64,000 bases of DNA from Salibacter halophilus (GCF_008806325.1 NZ_WACR01000005.1:62001-126000), one strand, 5' to 3'; shown: positions 26,964-36,028, counted from the first letter of the stretch. The notes: generated by a model from the sequence alone, not told the origin. A program made the numbers and translations.

Positions 26964-27737
26964 ATGGATGTAAGGCAAATACTTTTGGATACTGAATCCA
27001 CGCTGCGTGATTTTGTTTCCATGATTATGGAACAACAGCACGGTGAGGACTGGATCCACAACAGCGGTTTATCGAGTGAACGCATCAGGTTGTTGGAGGA
27101 AGAAAAAGATGCGAATGATGAGCGAAAAATCTCTATCCAGGATGAAAACAGGCTCATCAATAATACCAATATCATTGATCTTAAAACGATTATTTCAAAA
27201 AACTGGAAGGGTGATTTTGAAGTGGCGTTTGGCGATTGGGATACGCTCAGCATTTATCTCTCTACCCTTTATCGCTACTACGACACTGATAGTCATCAAC
27301 GAGCCTTACTCACTCATCAAAAGCACTTGATCCTGGGAATCTCCGGTTTTATCAGAAACCGCATTGTGGTGTACCGCAGCTGGAAAGACGGAAACAAAAA
27401 AGGCTTTCCTAAGATTGAAAGTGTGCGCGACAACCTGGGCAATATTTGGGTACCGGGCAAACCGAAAAAAATCAAAACCGGACTCACGTTACATCCTGGA
27501 GATACGCTCGAATTTGTCATCACAGGAAAAGACCCAAAAGACCAGGATTTGAGTTATCGCATTTACCCGTCAAAATGGAGTACCAACAATGTGCAGCTCA
27601 TTGAATTAACTGAAAAGCACATTGGGTCGCAAACAGTTTTTCATATAGGTATTCGCGGTCCGCAAAAACATCACGCCTATCCTCTGGGGCACGATGATCG
27701 TGTAACTTTTGAATACGAAGTGTTACCCAACGACTAA
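26964..27737 (+). CDS. Unknown protein, HEPN-like N-terminal half
   Basis: A 257-residue cytoplasmic protein. The helical N-terminal part (about 1-135) opens TESTLRDFVSMIMEQQHGED and closes LGISGFIRNRIVVY, which by layout resembles Swt1-type HEPN domains, where the end would be RNxxxH; here the His is replaced by Tyr or absent. The C-terminal half is beta-rich (GLTLHPGDTLEFVITG). HEPN domains are often RNases or inactive partners in toxin and defence modules, but no partner gene is nearby. The HEPN reading is inference and could be wrong. Confidence 0.5.
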   Translation: MDVRQILLDTESTLRDFVSMIMEQQHGEDWIHNSGLSSERIRLLEEEKDANDERKISIQDENRLINNTNIIDLKTIISKNWKGDFEVAFGDWDTLSIYLSTLYRYYDTDSHQRALLTHQKHLILGISGFIRNRIVVYRSWKDGNKKGFPKIESVRDNLGNIWVPGKPKKIKTGLTLHPGDTLEFVITGKDPKDQDLSYRIYPSKWSTNNVQLIELTEKHIGSQTVFHIGIRGPQKHHAYPLGHDDRVTFEYEVLPND

Positions 27738-27774
27738 AAATGTCGTAAATTTGATTGTTACGCCTTCTTGAAAG

Positions 27775-28728
27775 ATGATGGAATTTGAAGATTTTTCGAC
27801 CCGTGACATAGAGTTAAAAGACGATTACGAGGGCCACGCAAAAGCCGTGTTGGTCCATTATACGCCATCGTCAAGTCACGAAAAAGCGGTCCTCTACGTA
27901 CACGGCTTTGCCGATTACTATTTCCAAAAACACCTCGCCCATTTTTACCACGATGAGGGATATGCGTTTTATGCACTCGATTTGCGCAAACACGGCAGGT
28001 CCATTATGGATCACCAACGCCCCAACTTTGCACGTTCAGTTACAGAATATTACGAGGAACTTGGAAAAGCTGTAGAAATTATTCGGTCAGAGCACAATTT
28101 CCTCCTGCTCAACGGTCACTCCACTGGCGGACTCATTACTCCGCTGTTTGTGGCAGAGGATCCGAAAGGGAAACTGGTTGATGCACTTTTCCTGAACAGC
28201 CCATTCTTCGCTTTCCCATATCCCAACTGGATGAAGCGCTTGTTGCTTCCCGCCATTACTAACACCGGAAAGTTTTTCCCATACAAGCAATTGCCTGCTA
28301 AGTTCTCAAAATGTTATGGTCAGAGTATCAACAAAGCGCATCATGGCGAATGGGAGTACGACACCAGCCTAAAACCGATTGAAGGATTCAATGTGTATTT
28401 CGGCTGGGTTTACGCAGTTTATCGAGCACAAAAAAGATTGAGACGCGGCTTGCATCTCGAAATGCCGGCTTTGGTTATCCACAGCGATCACAGTATTTTC
28501 AAAATTTCAGGTTGGAGTAAAGATCTCCAGCAAGCAGATGCTGTATTGAATGTGAACGATATACGCAAGTATAGCGAGAGATTGGGAGAAAATGTAAAAC
28601 GCGTTGAAATTGAAAACGCAATGCACGATGTATTTTTGAGTCCGCCCGATGTACGCCAAAAAGCCTTTGAAGAACTTCACCACTGGCTGCATGATTTAGA
28701 GGTTGACAGGGAGTGGAATGATGGTTGA
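27775..28728 (+). CDS. Alpha/beta hydrolase, serine aminopeptidase S33-like
   Basis: A 317-residue hydrolase without a signal peptide. Oxyanion/strand block VLYVHGFADYYFQKHLAHFY is followed by the DLRKHGRS turn common to monoglyceride-lipase-like enzymes. The nucleophile is Ser in NGHSTGG (about 121), the acid probably Asp in VIHSDHS (about 240), and the His in NAMHDVFLS (about 284). The substrate is likely a lipid ester or lysophospholipid, but this is family inference. ATG 27775 is followed directly by another ATG, and either could be used. Confidence 0.85.
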   Translation: MMEFEDFSTRDIELKDDYEGHAKAVLVHYTPSSSHEKAVLYVHGFADYYFQKHLAHFYHDEGYAFYALDLRKHGRSIMDHQRPNFARSVTEYYEELGKAVEIIRSEHNFLLLNGHSTGGLITPLFVAEDPKGKLVDALFLNSPFFAFPYPNWMKRLLLPAITNTGKFFPYKQLPAKFSKCYGQSINKAHHGEWEYDTSLKPIEGFNVYFGWVYAVYRAQKRLRRGLHLEMPALVIHSDHSIFKISGWSKDLQQADAVLNVNDIRKYSERLGENVKRVEIENAMHDVFLSPPDVRQKAFEELHHWLHDLEVDREWNDG

Positions 28729-28761
28729 AACAGCTCAGAAATAAATAAGATTATCAAATGG

Positions 28762-29352
28762 ATGATTAAATCAGCTTTCTTTATTCTGCTCACATTGAGT
28801 CTATTTTCTTGTTCATCTAAAACTAATAGCACTCATCTTAAACCTGAAATAAAAGTATTATCAGACAGTACCATACTTTTCAATAAGAATCTTATCAAGC
28901 TCAACAGATTCGAGGAAAAGCTCAGTACATATGCTCGCATAAACGGAGATGTTAATCATGTCATAATAGAAGCTAAAAGAAATCAGGATATGAGTATCAT
29001 TGAAGAAATGCAAAGGCTATTGGCTGCTGATTCTGTAAATACGATAACTTATGTACTCGAAGGAGACTCTTCAACTGTTTCATTAATAGATGCTTCTAAT
29101 TTTACTACCATTAAACTTCACAAAGATGGTATCGTATCAGTTGATGGTCAAAAAGCGAAAAGAATTACCACAATCCAGAATTTGATTCAGCAAAGTATCA
29201 ACAATAATAAAGATCAGGTTATTGAGCTATCAATTGATACCGGAGTTGGTTATGATATGTACATAGCAAAAAAGCACGAGCTTCAAACAGTAGTGAGTAG
29301 AATAGATTCTTCATTATATATTGAAGAAGAGTCTTTTCAATATTATAGATAG
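28762..29352 (+). CDS. Lipoprotein, possible ExbD/TolR-like repeats
   Basis: A 196-residue lipoprotein (lipobox FSCSS, Cys 17). Two segments, around VIIEAKRNQDMSIIEEMQRL and a later one around ITTIQNLIQQ, have the beta-alpha pattern of the ExbD/TolR periplasmic domain, but similarity is weak and I am not sure. The gene stands in an AT-rich stretch with no TonB-system partner. Confidence 0.5.
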   Translation: MIKSAFFILLTLSLFSCSSKTNSTHLKPEIKVLSDSTILFNKNLIKLNRFEEKLSTYARINGDVNHVIIEAKRNQDMSIIEEMQRLLAADSVNTITYVLEGDSSTVSLIDASNFTTIKLHKDGIVSVDGQKAKRITTIQNLIQQSINNNKDQVIELSIDTGVGYDMYIAKKHELQTVVSRIDSSLYIEEESFQYYR

Positions 29353-29450
29353 TCTATTATTTTAAGTTCAAGAAAAATCATGATTTTTAGATGGTAATTT
29401 GAATTGTGTAATAAACTTGTTAAGTTTATAATCAATTAACTAAAAAAGAC

Positions 29451-29729
29451 ATTAAGCCATCATTCTTCTTGATTCTGGGAATTTGCTTTCTTTTTTGCTT
29501 ATATGGGTGTGAGAAAGAAAGTAAATCTGAGAATAACCTATCTTCTGGCATTAAAAACCTCAAGCTTTCTGGTTCTGACTGTGAAAGCTTTGTAAGGTTA
29601 ATCAGTGGACCTCATTTTGAAGAATTCAATGATATCATTCAAACTAATGATGGAGGTTATGCTCTTTGTGGCTATACCAATACAGAGGCAGAAAGCGAAA
29701 AGGATATTCTCATAGTAAAAACTGATTAA
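29451..29729 (+). pseudogene. Truncated lipoprotein gene fragment
   Basis: The frame encodes a lipoprotein signal (ICFLFCLYGCEKE) and the first turn of a beta-propeller-type repeat (FNDIIQTNDGGYALCGYTNT, then DILIVKTD), where related proteins continue with many more repeats. It stops right there. No ATG or GTG opens the frame upstream; only a TTG at 29469 or an ATT at 29451 is available. I read it as the 5' remnant of a longer surface protein gene. Confidence 0.6.
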
Positions 29730-29730
29730 T

Positions 29731-30180
29731 ATGGAAATTAAATGTCATCTTCAGAACCAAGTAAAAATTAAGCATCTAGTATTCTTGTTATCCTTTTTGA
29801 TTTATTTGACTTCTTGTCAAAAAGATGAGAAAAAACCTAAAGCCATTGAAACTGTTGATTACAGAGATAAAATTGTAGGTGACTATGAGGGCATATACGT
29901 TTATAGTTCCTATGATGACAATAATGACACATTAAGTCATGATACAAATGATGTGGTAGTTACGCTAAAAAAGGAAGAACATGACTCGTTAGTTGTTGCA
30001 AAATTTGACCCCACACTTACTGGTTCTAAAAAGTCTTTTGAACTTACTTATAGAAATGGAAAGTTGATTTCAGATATAGAATACCATCCTCCGTCTTTTA
30101 GGTTTTCGGGTGATAGTTTGTATTTCTATTATCATCCCGTATCAGGTCCCATATTTCACAGGTGCTATACTATAAAATAG
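29731..30180 (+). CDS. Small lipoprotein of unknown function
   Basis: A 149-residue protein with a long charged lead and a hydrophobic helix ending in the lipobox LTSCQ (Cys at about 31). The mature part contains KIVGDYEGIYVYSSYDDNND and a beta-rich pattern like small lipocalin-type lipoproteins. No motif shows a function. It begins on the base after the truncated fragment's TAA, separated by a single base. Confidence 0.6.
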   Translation: MEIKCHLQNQVKIKHLVFLLSFLIYLTSCQKDEKKPKAIETVDYRDKIVGDYEGIYVYSSYDDNNDTLSHDTNDVVVTLKKEEHDSLVVAKFDPTLTGSKKSFELTYRNGKLISDIEYHPPSFRFSGDSLYFYYHPVSGPIFHRCYTIK

Positions 30181-30214
30181 TACTTTAGCTCTGATTACGA
30201 ACTTTACCAATCAG

Positions 30215-31522
30215 ATGAAAACTAAAACTATACAAGTCTTATTGGCACTATTATTGGCTTCCCAATATATTTACGCACAAACTTACTTCCCTCCAGCTAA
30301 TTCAAATGAATGGGAAACAACTGATCCATCTAGTTTAAATTGGTGTCAAAATGAAATCGATAGTCTGTACGCTTTTTTGAACATCAATAACACCAAAGCA
30401 TTCATTTTACTTAAAGATGGCAAAATCGTACTGGAACATTATGCCAATGGACATTCTGCCACATCGAACTGGTATTGGGCTTCTGCAGGTAAAACGATTA
30501 CAGCATTTATGATCGGTATTGCCCAACAAGAAGGTTACTTATCAATTTCTGATACTACCTCAACACATCTGGGACAGGGATGGACAAGTTGCACACCTCA
30601 ACAGGAAGAGAAGATTACAATTTGGAATCAGCTAACGATGACAACTGGATTAGATGATAATGTATCAGATCCATTTTGTACAGAAGATAGTTGTTTACAA
30701 TATCTATCAGAACCGGGAACCAGATGGGCTTACCATAATGCTCCATACACACTCTTAGCAGATGTATTAGAAAGTGCAACCGGTACTGGATTTAATATTT
30801 ATATCAACCAAAAACTTAAAAACCCTATTGGCATGGATGGTCTATTTATCAATCAGGGTTACAACAAGGTTTATATAAGTACTGCAAGAAGTATGGCAAG
30901 GTTTGGTTTACTAGCATTAAACAATGGAAATTGGAACGGAAACCAAATCATGACTGACTCAAACTACTTCAACTCCATGGTAAACACTACTCAAAACCTG
31001 AATAAATCATACGGATACTTGTGGTGGCTTAATGGCAAAGAATCTTTCATGATACCTCAGTCTAAACAGGTTTTTCAAGGTAGTAAAAACCCTGATGCAC
31101 CTGATGATATGTATTCTGCAATGGGACTTAACGGACAATTCATCAATGTAGTTCCTTCTGAAAATATGGTTTGGATCAGAATGGGTGAAGCACCTGATAA
31201 TTCCCTAGTTCCATTCATTCTCAATAATGACATTTGGAAAAGAATCAATGATCTTGAATGCGAAGCCTTGAGTGTTGATGGAAAAAATCGACAGGAAGAA
31301 TCATGGGAAATTTATCCAAATCCTACAAAGGATCGAATTTACGTCTCTTCAAATACTCAAAACACGAGTTTTAAGTATTCGATCTATGATGCAAAAGGCC
31401 TTCAAGTAAAAAATGGAGTCACAAAAGAAAGCATCAATCTTTCACAATTGAATGATGGACTCTATTTTATAAAACTTCACAACAACCTAAAAAGCAGCAC
31501 TTTTAGAGTCATCAAAGAATAA
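30215..31522 (+). CDS. Secreted serine hydrolase (beta-lactamase fold) with T9SS domain
   Basis: A 435-residue exported protein with a signal peptide (TIQVLLALLLASQYIYAQ). The beta-lactamase/penicillin-binding-protein fold shows SAGK as the SxxK nucleophile motif (about residue 90) and YHN as the YxN motif (WAYHNAPYTLLADV). Such class C-type proteins are usually esterases or D-amino peptidases. A T9SS sorting domain closes the protein (IYPNPTKDRIYV, GLYFIKLHNN), so it is secreted or surface bound. It lies in the AT-rich stretch yet is complete. Confidence 0.85.
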   Translation: MKTKTIQVLLALLLASQYIYAQTYFPPANSNEWETTDPSSLNWCQNEIDSLYAFLNINNTKAFILLKDGKIVLEHYANGHSATSNWYWASAGKTITAFMIGIAQQEGYLSISDTTSTHLGQGWTSCTPQQEEKITIWNQLTMTTGLDDNVSDPFCTEDSCLQYLSEPGTRWAYHNAPYTLLADVLESATGTGFNIYINQKLKNPIGMDGLFINQGYNKVYISTARSMARFGLLALNNGNWNGNQIMTDSNYFNSMVNTTQNLNKSYGYLWWLNGKESFMIPQSKQVFQGSKNPDAPDDMYSAMGLNGQFINVVPSENMVWIRMGEAPDNSLVPFILNNDIWKRINDLECEALSVDGKNRQEESWEIYPNPTKDRIYVSSNTQNTSFKYSIYDAKGLQVKNGVTKESINLSQLNDGLYFIKLHNNLKSSTFRVIKE

Positions 31523-31538
31523 ATTAAGACTAATAAAA

Positions 31539-32615
31539 TCACCCCTTCCCCATTTTCTTCAAGTGAAGAAAGTGGCTCTTAACAGCTGAAGCAAATGAAG
31601 GCTGATGATAATAAGGCAAATCCAACTCTTTGGTTGTTTCCTGAACAATATTAGAGATTGCAGGATAATGAATATGACAAACATTGGGAAATAAATGGTG
31701 CTCTACCTGATAATTGAGTCCGCCAACAAACCATGAAAAAACCGGTGCGTTAATCGCATAATTTGAAGTTGTTCTCAACTGATGCACGTACCAGTTTTCC
31801 TCTACTTCATTTTCGGGTAAATCGTAAAATTCAGCTTCAGGAGTAACATGAGCAGGCTGGAAAATAAGACTCAAAATCGTTCCGGTGGTCACGTGCATAG
31901 CCAGGTACATCAAGATGATGGTTCCGACCGAAACCGGTAAAAAATAAACAGGTAACCCAATGATCAGGGCCAAATACAGCAACTTTTTAATGATAATCGT
32001 TGCAAATACCTTTTGAAATTCAGCTCCTTTATTGATCAATCCTTTTTCGCGATACTGAAATAACTTGACAAAATCCTTGATATAAACCCAAAACACAGTT
32101 GATAGTGAATAAAAAAACATCGCATAAATGTGTTGGTATTTATGAAACCATCTCAATGGTTGGTGCTCAGAAAAACGCAATACAAAACGCGGATCAATAT
32201 CTTCATCTGCCTCTTCAATATTTGTAAAAGAGTGGTGCAATACATTGTGCTGGAGATGCCAAATCAGCGGACTCATACCAATAATAAATGTTGAAAAACC
32301 CATGAGTTTATTCATCCACGAGTTTTTGGAGTAAGAACCGTGAAGAGAGTCGTGCATCACTAACATGCCGATGAACGCTGTTCCTACTCCCATCAAAACC
32401 CACATTGAAAATAAAAACACCAAATCGTAAATTCCGCTCGTGAGCATAACCACAAACGGAACGATATAAAATGACAGGGCAAATACTGACTTAACAGCCA
32501 TATTCGTGTTGCCATTTCTACTGAGTTCGTTTTCTTTAAAATAATTATTGACGCGCTTGCGAAGCGTTTTTGAAAAGTCGCGATTTACCTTCCTCGAGAA
32601 CCTGTAGTTAATCAT
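31539..32615 (-). CDS. Membrane fatty-acid (acyl-CoA/lipid) desaturase
   Basis: A 358-residue integral membrane di-iron enzyme. The three His boxes are HDSLHGSY (HxxxH), HNVLHHSF (HxxHH) and QVEHHLFP (QxxHH), and about four to six hydrophobic helices lie between them. The QVEHH form points to the front-end/linoleoyl-type desaturase group. It introduces double bonds into membrane lipids, useful in cold or fluidity control. Single gene, separated by about 190 bases from the divergent neighbour. Confidence 0.9.
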   Translation of the reverse strand: MINYRFSRKVNRDFSKTLRKRVNNYFKENELSRNGNTNMAVKSVFALSFYIVPFVVMLTSGIYDLVFLFSMWVLMGVGTAFIGMLVMHDSLHGSYSKNSWMNKLMGFSTFIIGMSPLIWHLQHNVLHHSFTNIEEADEDIDPRFVLRFSEHQPLRWFHKYQHIYAMFFYSLSTVFWVYIKDFVKLFQYREKGLINKGAEFQKVFATIIIKKLLYLALIIGLPVYFLPVSVGTIILMYLAMHVTTGTILSLIFQPAHVTPEAEFYDLPENEVEENWYVHQLRTTSNYAINAPVFSWFVGGLNYQVEHHLFPNVCHIHYPAISNIVQETTKELDLPYYHQPSFASAVKSHFLHLKKMGKG

Positions 32616-32809
32616 GTGTTCCTCTGGCTTTCCTTATAATTTTTAATTAAAGGCCTTCTTTCTCCAACTTCAAAACTATACTTATCATTTTTATTGACAA
32701 GTAATTGGAGCTTATTATGCTCAAATAGTTATCATAAACGCTCTGTGGAAAAAGCAAGTTACTAAAAGCATTTAATGGCATTTTAGTACCTTCGTTTAAA
32801 ACAAACGAC

Positions 32810-33427
32810 ATGAAAAATATAGTGTTATCTCTTTTCGCAATTTTTTTTACTGGAGTTGCCATTTCTCAAACTTTTGAAGGTGTTATCGAGTTTAAAATCG
32901 AAGCTCCTGGTGAGAGTGAGTCTGTACAGTCAATGATGCCCAAAAAATCTGTTTCTTACATAAAAGGAAAAATGGTAAGGACCGTGATAACCTCTCCAAT
33001 GGCTGGAGAAATGGTGACAATTGTAGATGGTGAAAAAGGCAAAACTTATCAGCTACTTGACATCATGGGCTCCAAAAAATGTATTGTAGTAAACACTGAA
33101 GAAAACAACCAGGATTATCAAATAAACTACCTTGACGAAACAAAAGAAATTGTGGGTTACGAGTGTAAGAAAGTAGAAATAATTCATGATGAAAATGTTG
33201 CTATTGCCTGGGTAACAGATAAAATTAAAGCAAACACTCAAAATCAACTCGGTAAAAAGCTCAAAGGGTTTCCTCTGTCCTACGAAATGAGTAATCAGGG
33301 AATGGAAATGATTTTAACTGCAGTTAAAGTTGAGAAAAAGAAAATAGATGATGATAACTTTGTAGTTCCATCAGAATATGAGAAAATTTCTATGGAAGAA
33401 GCTCAACAAATGATGCAAGGCCAATAA
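32810..33427 (+). CDS. Exported protein, DUF4412-like
   Basis: A 205-residue protein with signal peptide NIVLSLFAIFFTGVAISQ. The mature part starts FEGVIEFKIEAPGE and includes GYECKKVEIIHDENVAIAWV, resembling DUF4412-type periplasmic proteins that are common in Bacteroidota; role unknown. A possible promoter element TACCTTCG lies at 32787-32794. The endonuclease III gene begins 10 bases later, so they may be co-transcribed. Confidence 0.6.
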   Translation: MKNIVLSLFAIFFTGVAISQTFEGVIEFKIEAPGESESVQSMMPKKSVSYIKGKMVRTVITSPMAGEMVTIVDGEKGKTYQLLDIMGSKKCIVVNTEENNQDYQINYLDETKEIVGYECKKVEIIHDENVAIAWVTDKIKANTQNQLGKKLKGFPLSYEMSNQGMEMILTAVKVEKKKIDDDNFVVPSEYEKISMEEAQQMMQGQ

Positions 33428-33437
33428 AACACTATTT

Positions 33438-34088
33438 GTGACAAAGAAAGAGAAAGCCCAATATATAGCTGAGGAACTGGAGAAGCTCTATCCTGAGACT
33501 CCTGTTCCGCTCCAACACCAAAATCCATATACTTTATTAATCGCTGTTTTATTATCTGCTCAATCGACTGATAAACGCGTAAACCAAACTACTCCTGCTC
33601 TATTCAAGCGGGCTGATAATCCCTTTGATATGGTGAAATTATCTCCTCAGGAAATTGAGGATATCATTCGACCTTGCGGATTAGCACCAGCCAAATCAAA
33701 AAACATTCACAAACTCTCTCAAATTCTGGTTGAGAAGTATAACGGTCAGATCCCCAAAACCCTCAAGGAACTAGAGGAACTTCCTGGAGTTGGTCACAAA
33801 ACAGCATCGGTTGTTGTAGCACAGGCTTTTGGTGAACCGGCTTTTCCGGTCGATACACACATTCACAGGTTGATGTATCGCTGGGGATTATCAACCGGGA
33901 AAAACGTCAAAAAGACTGAGGAAGACGCAAAGCGATTATTTCCAAAAGACATTTGGAACAAGCTTCACTTACAAATCATCTTTTACGGTAGAGAGTATTC
34001 TCCGGCTCGCGGACTCAAACTAGAAAAGGACTTCATAACACGTGAAGTTGGAAGAAAGTCTGTTCTCAAAGAACACGGTTACGCCTGA
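33438..34088 (+). CDS. nth: Endonuclease III lacking the iron-sulfur cluster
   Basis: A 216-residue DNA glycosylase/AP lyase that removes oxidised pyrimidines. The helix-hairpin-helix is LEELPGVGHKTASVVVAQAF, with catalytic Lys in GHKTA and Asp in PVDTHIHR. The usual C-terminal four-Cys [4Fe-4S] motif is absent: the region reads FYGREYSPARGLKLEKDF, with Ser where the first Cys should be and no other Cys after it. The start is a GTG, as no ATG lies nearby in frame. Its end overlaps the convergent lipid kinase gene by 10 bases. Confidence 0.9.
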   Translation: MTKKEKAQYIAEELEKLYPETPVPLQHQNPYTLLIAVLLSAQSTDKRVNQTTPALFKRADNPFDMVKLSPQEIEDIIRPCGLAPAKSKNIHKLSQILVEKYNGQIPKTLKELEELPGVGHKTASVVVAQAFGEPAFPVDTHIHRLMYRWGLSTGKNVKKTEEDAKRLFPKDIWNKLHLQIIFYGREYSPARGLKLEKDFITREVGRKSVLKEHGYA

Positions 34089-35008
34089 TCTTTAAATTCT
34101 TTGCTGCAATAGACCTCAACAACTGAAGGCAAAATACTCACATCAACTTTTGATACTGGTTTCTGCAACTCGCCATCTATCTGGAAAGATTGTGCAGGCT
34201 CTAATTCGATACTCGCCTTTTTGACGGATATAATTTCAACCTGATCAGCATCGTACTCCACATTTCCGGTTATAATTGAACCTGCCGATTTTAAGATCGA
34301 CAATGCTGAAGCCTTTTTAATAACACACAACTCAACTGTTCCGTCACTAACATTTCCCCTGGGATTGATTATAGCTCCCGTACCAAACATACGAGCATTG
34401 GCTATACTCAACATGTAAGCTTCTCCGCTGTAGAGCCGGCCGTCATTGGTTCTGACCGAATAATTAAATGCTTTCCTGCTCGTGTATTTTTGAAAAAACT
34501 GATGAGCATATGTTGCAAAACCACGAGAATCAGACTCGTCAAATCCCCTCACGATTTCGGCATTTAACCCCACATCAGCCAAGTGAATACTGTATTTTCC
34601 ATTGATACGAACCATATCAACTTTCACAGAATGACCATCTTCAATGATCTTCCAGGCCCTTTTAAAAGACTGTTGATCCAGAATGGGAATATTGGGCATC
34701 ATTGAAGGCAAGTCGAGCTCTGCAGCCATTCCGTTTGCAGAGCCAAGAGGAAACAATCCTATTGGAATTTCTTTATTCTTAACTACCTCAGCTGCCATCA
34801 GTAATGTGCCGTCACCACCAGCCACGAGAAGCTTATCGGGCATCACAAAATCGACCTGCTCTTTGAGCTTTTCGTAGTCGTTATTCCCGGTTGTTTCAAA
34901 GATTTCTAAATCAAAACCCTTACTTTGCGCCTGCTCCTGCAAAAAATAAGTGAGCGATTTTTTATTAGAATCCCCAGAAACGGGATTGATGACAACCAAA
35001 TAGATCAT
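34079..35008 (-). CDS. Diacylglycerol/lipid kinase family protein
   Basis: A 309-residue cytoplasmic or membrane-associated kinase of the DAGK catalytic family (YegS-like). The nucleotide-binding LLVAGGDGTLLMAAEVV contains the GGDGT signature, and FPLGSANGMAAEL is the second conserved block. It phosphorylates a lipid such as diacylglycerol or a sphingoid base; which one is unknown. Divergent from the App1-type phosphatase gene, with only about 30 bases between them. Confidence 0.88.
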   Translation of the reverse strand: MIYLVVINPVSGDSNKKSLTYFLQEQAQSKGFDLEIFETTGNNDYEKLKEQVDFVMPDKLLVAGGDGTLLMAAEVVKNKEIPIGLFPLGSANGMAAELDLPSMMPNIPILDQQSFKRAWKIIEDGHSVKVDMVRINGKYSIHLADVGLNAEIVRGFDESDSRGFATYAHQFFQKYTSRKAFNYSVRTNDGRLYSGEAYMLSIANARMFGTGAIINPRGNVSDGTVELCVIKKASALSILKSAGSIITGNVEYDADQVEIISVKKASIELEPAQSFQIDGELQKPVSKVDVSILPSVVEVYCSKEFKDQA

Positions 35009-35038
35009 AGGCCAATATTAAAAACCGAACTTACAACA

Positions 35039-35944
35039 TTGAATACGATTTTACTGCATAGAGGATTTGGATCAAAGAAAAAACTTTTCATCTGCGGTCA
35101 CGCCTTCAAAAAATACCCTGTGCGCAGGCACGACCGCAAACGCAGTAAACTCCGTAATATCATCAACAACATCCGCAGGTTTGCACCCACTATTTTTAAA
35201 AATACTGAAATAACTGTTTCGGTCAGATCCAAAATATTCACGACACAAAGCGATGAATCAGGGTATTTCGAACTCGAAATTCCAATCGAACACGAACGTG
35301 AAGGTTGGCACTCCTATTCGGCTACTTTTTCCGGTTCTGATCGTGAATTTCATGGAGAATATTACATCGCGAAAGATAATGGAGTTGGCGTAATCAGTGA
35401 TATTGACGATTCATTACTCGTTTCACACTCTGCTTACAACCTGAGGAAATTATACACACTGCTCGTCAACAATTCACACTCGCGAAGAGCTGTTTCAAAC
35501 ATCGGTGAGCTGGAAAGAATATGGCAACTGGAAAACAGAGGTAACACACCCAACTTTTTTGTCTATCTCTCAAACAGTGAATGGAATCTTTACGATTTCC
35601 TGATCGACTTTTTTGATGTCAATGAGCTGCCGCGAGGAGTTTACCTCCTCAACTCTATCATTACCCACTTCTCTGAGTTTTTCACCAAGCAGGGAAAGAA
35701 GCTGCACAATAACCATAAAGTAAAATCGATAGAAAGACTTATTAGCTACTTTCCTGAAAAACGCTGGCTCTTAGTTGGCGATACAGCACAACACGATGTC
35801 AATATTTTTGAGAGTGTGATCATAGCACACCCTAATGCTATACAGGCGATTATCGTGAGAGAAATCAAAGAAAAGCACGAACGCAAAACGGCTGATATCA
35901 AAAAACTATCAAACGAAAAGAATATTCGGTTCTACACGTATTAA
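35039..35944 (+). CDS. App1-like phosphatidate phosphatase domain protein
   Basis: A 301-residue protein with the catalytic motif VISDIDDSLLVSH (DxDxT-type, first Asp about residue 122) and the later GDTAQHDVNIFE block of the App1/DUF2183 phosphatase family. There is no Met in the whole open frame after its upstream edge, so the start must be a non-ATG codon. TTG 35039 is the most likely because the region upstream overlaps the divergent gene start. Yeast App1 is a phosphatidate phosphatase; a lipid kinase next to it suggests linked lipid turnover. Confidence 0.78.
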   Translation: MNTILLHRGFGSKKKLFICGHAFKKYPVRRHDRKRSKLRNIINNIRRFAPTIFKNTEITVSVRSKIFTTQSDESGYFELEIPIEHEREGWHSYSATFSGSDREFHGEYYIAKDNGVGVISDIDDSLLVSHSAYNLRKLYTLLVNNSHSRRAVSNIGELERIWQLENRGNTPNFFVYLSNSEWNLYDFLIDFFDVNELPRGVYLLNSIITHFSEFFTKQGKKLHNNHKVKSIERLISYFPEKRWLLVGDTAQHDVNIFESVIIAHPNAIQAIIVREIKEKHERKTADIKKLSNEKNIRFYTY

Positions 35945-35961
35945 TCGTTTTTCTAAGACAT

Positions 35962-35992
35962 TAAAAAAGCCGATTCTCAATAAGAACCGGCT
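35962..35992. terminator. Bidirectional terminator
   Basis: Stem AGCCGATTCT / AGAACCGGCT (one mismatch, loop about 5) preceded by an A run, which reads as a T run on the minus strand. It separates the converging App1-type and sod genes. Confidence 0.75.
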
Positions 35993-36028
35993 CTATCATA
36001 TCAACTATGAAACTTATAACCCGACAAA

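Noticed and set aside
28762-29352. ExbD/TolR subunit call
   Set aside because: It is a lipoprotein without the N-terminal membrane helix and key Asp of ExbD, and has no ExbB or TonB neighbour; kept only as a possibility.
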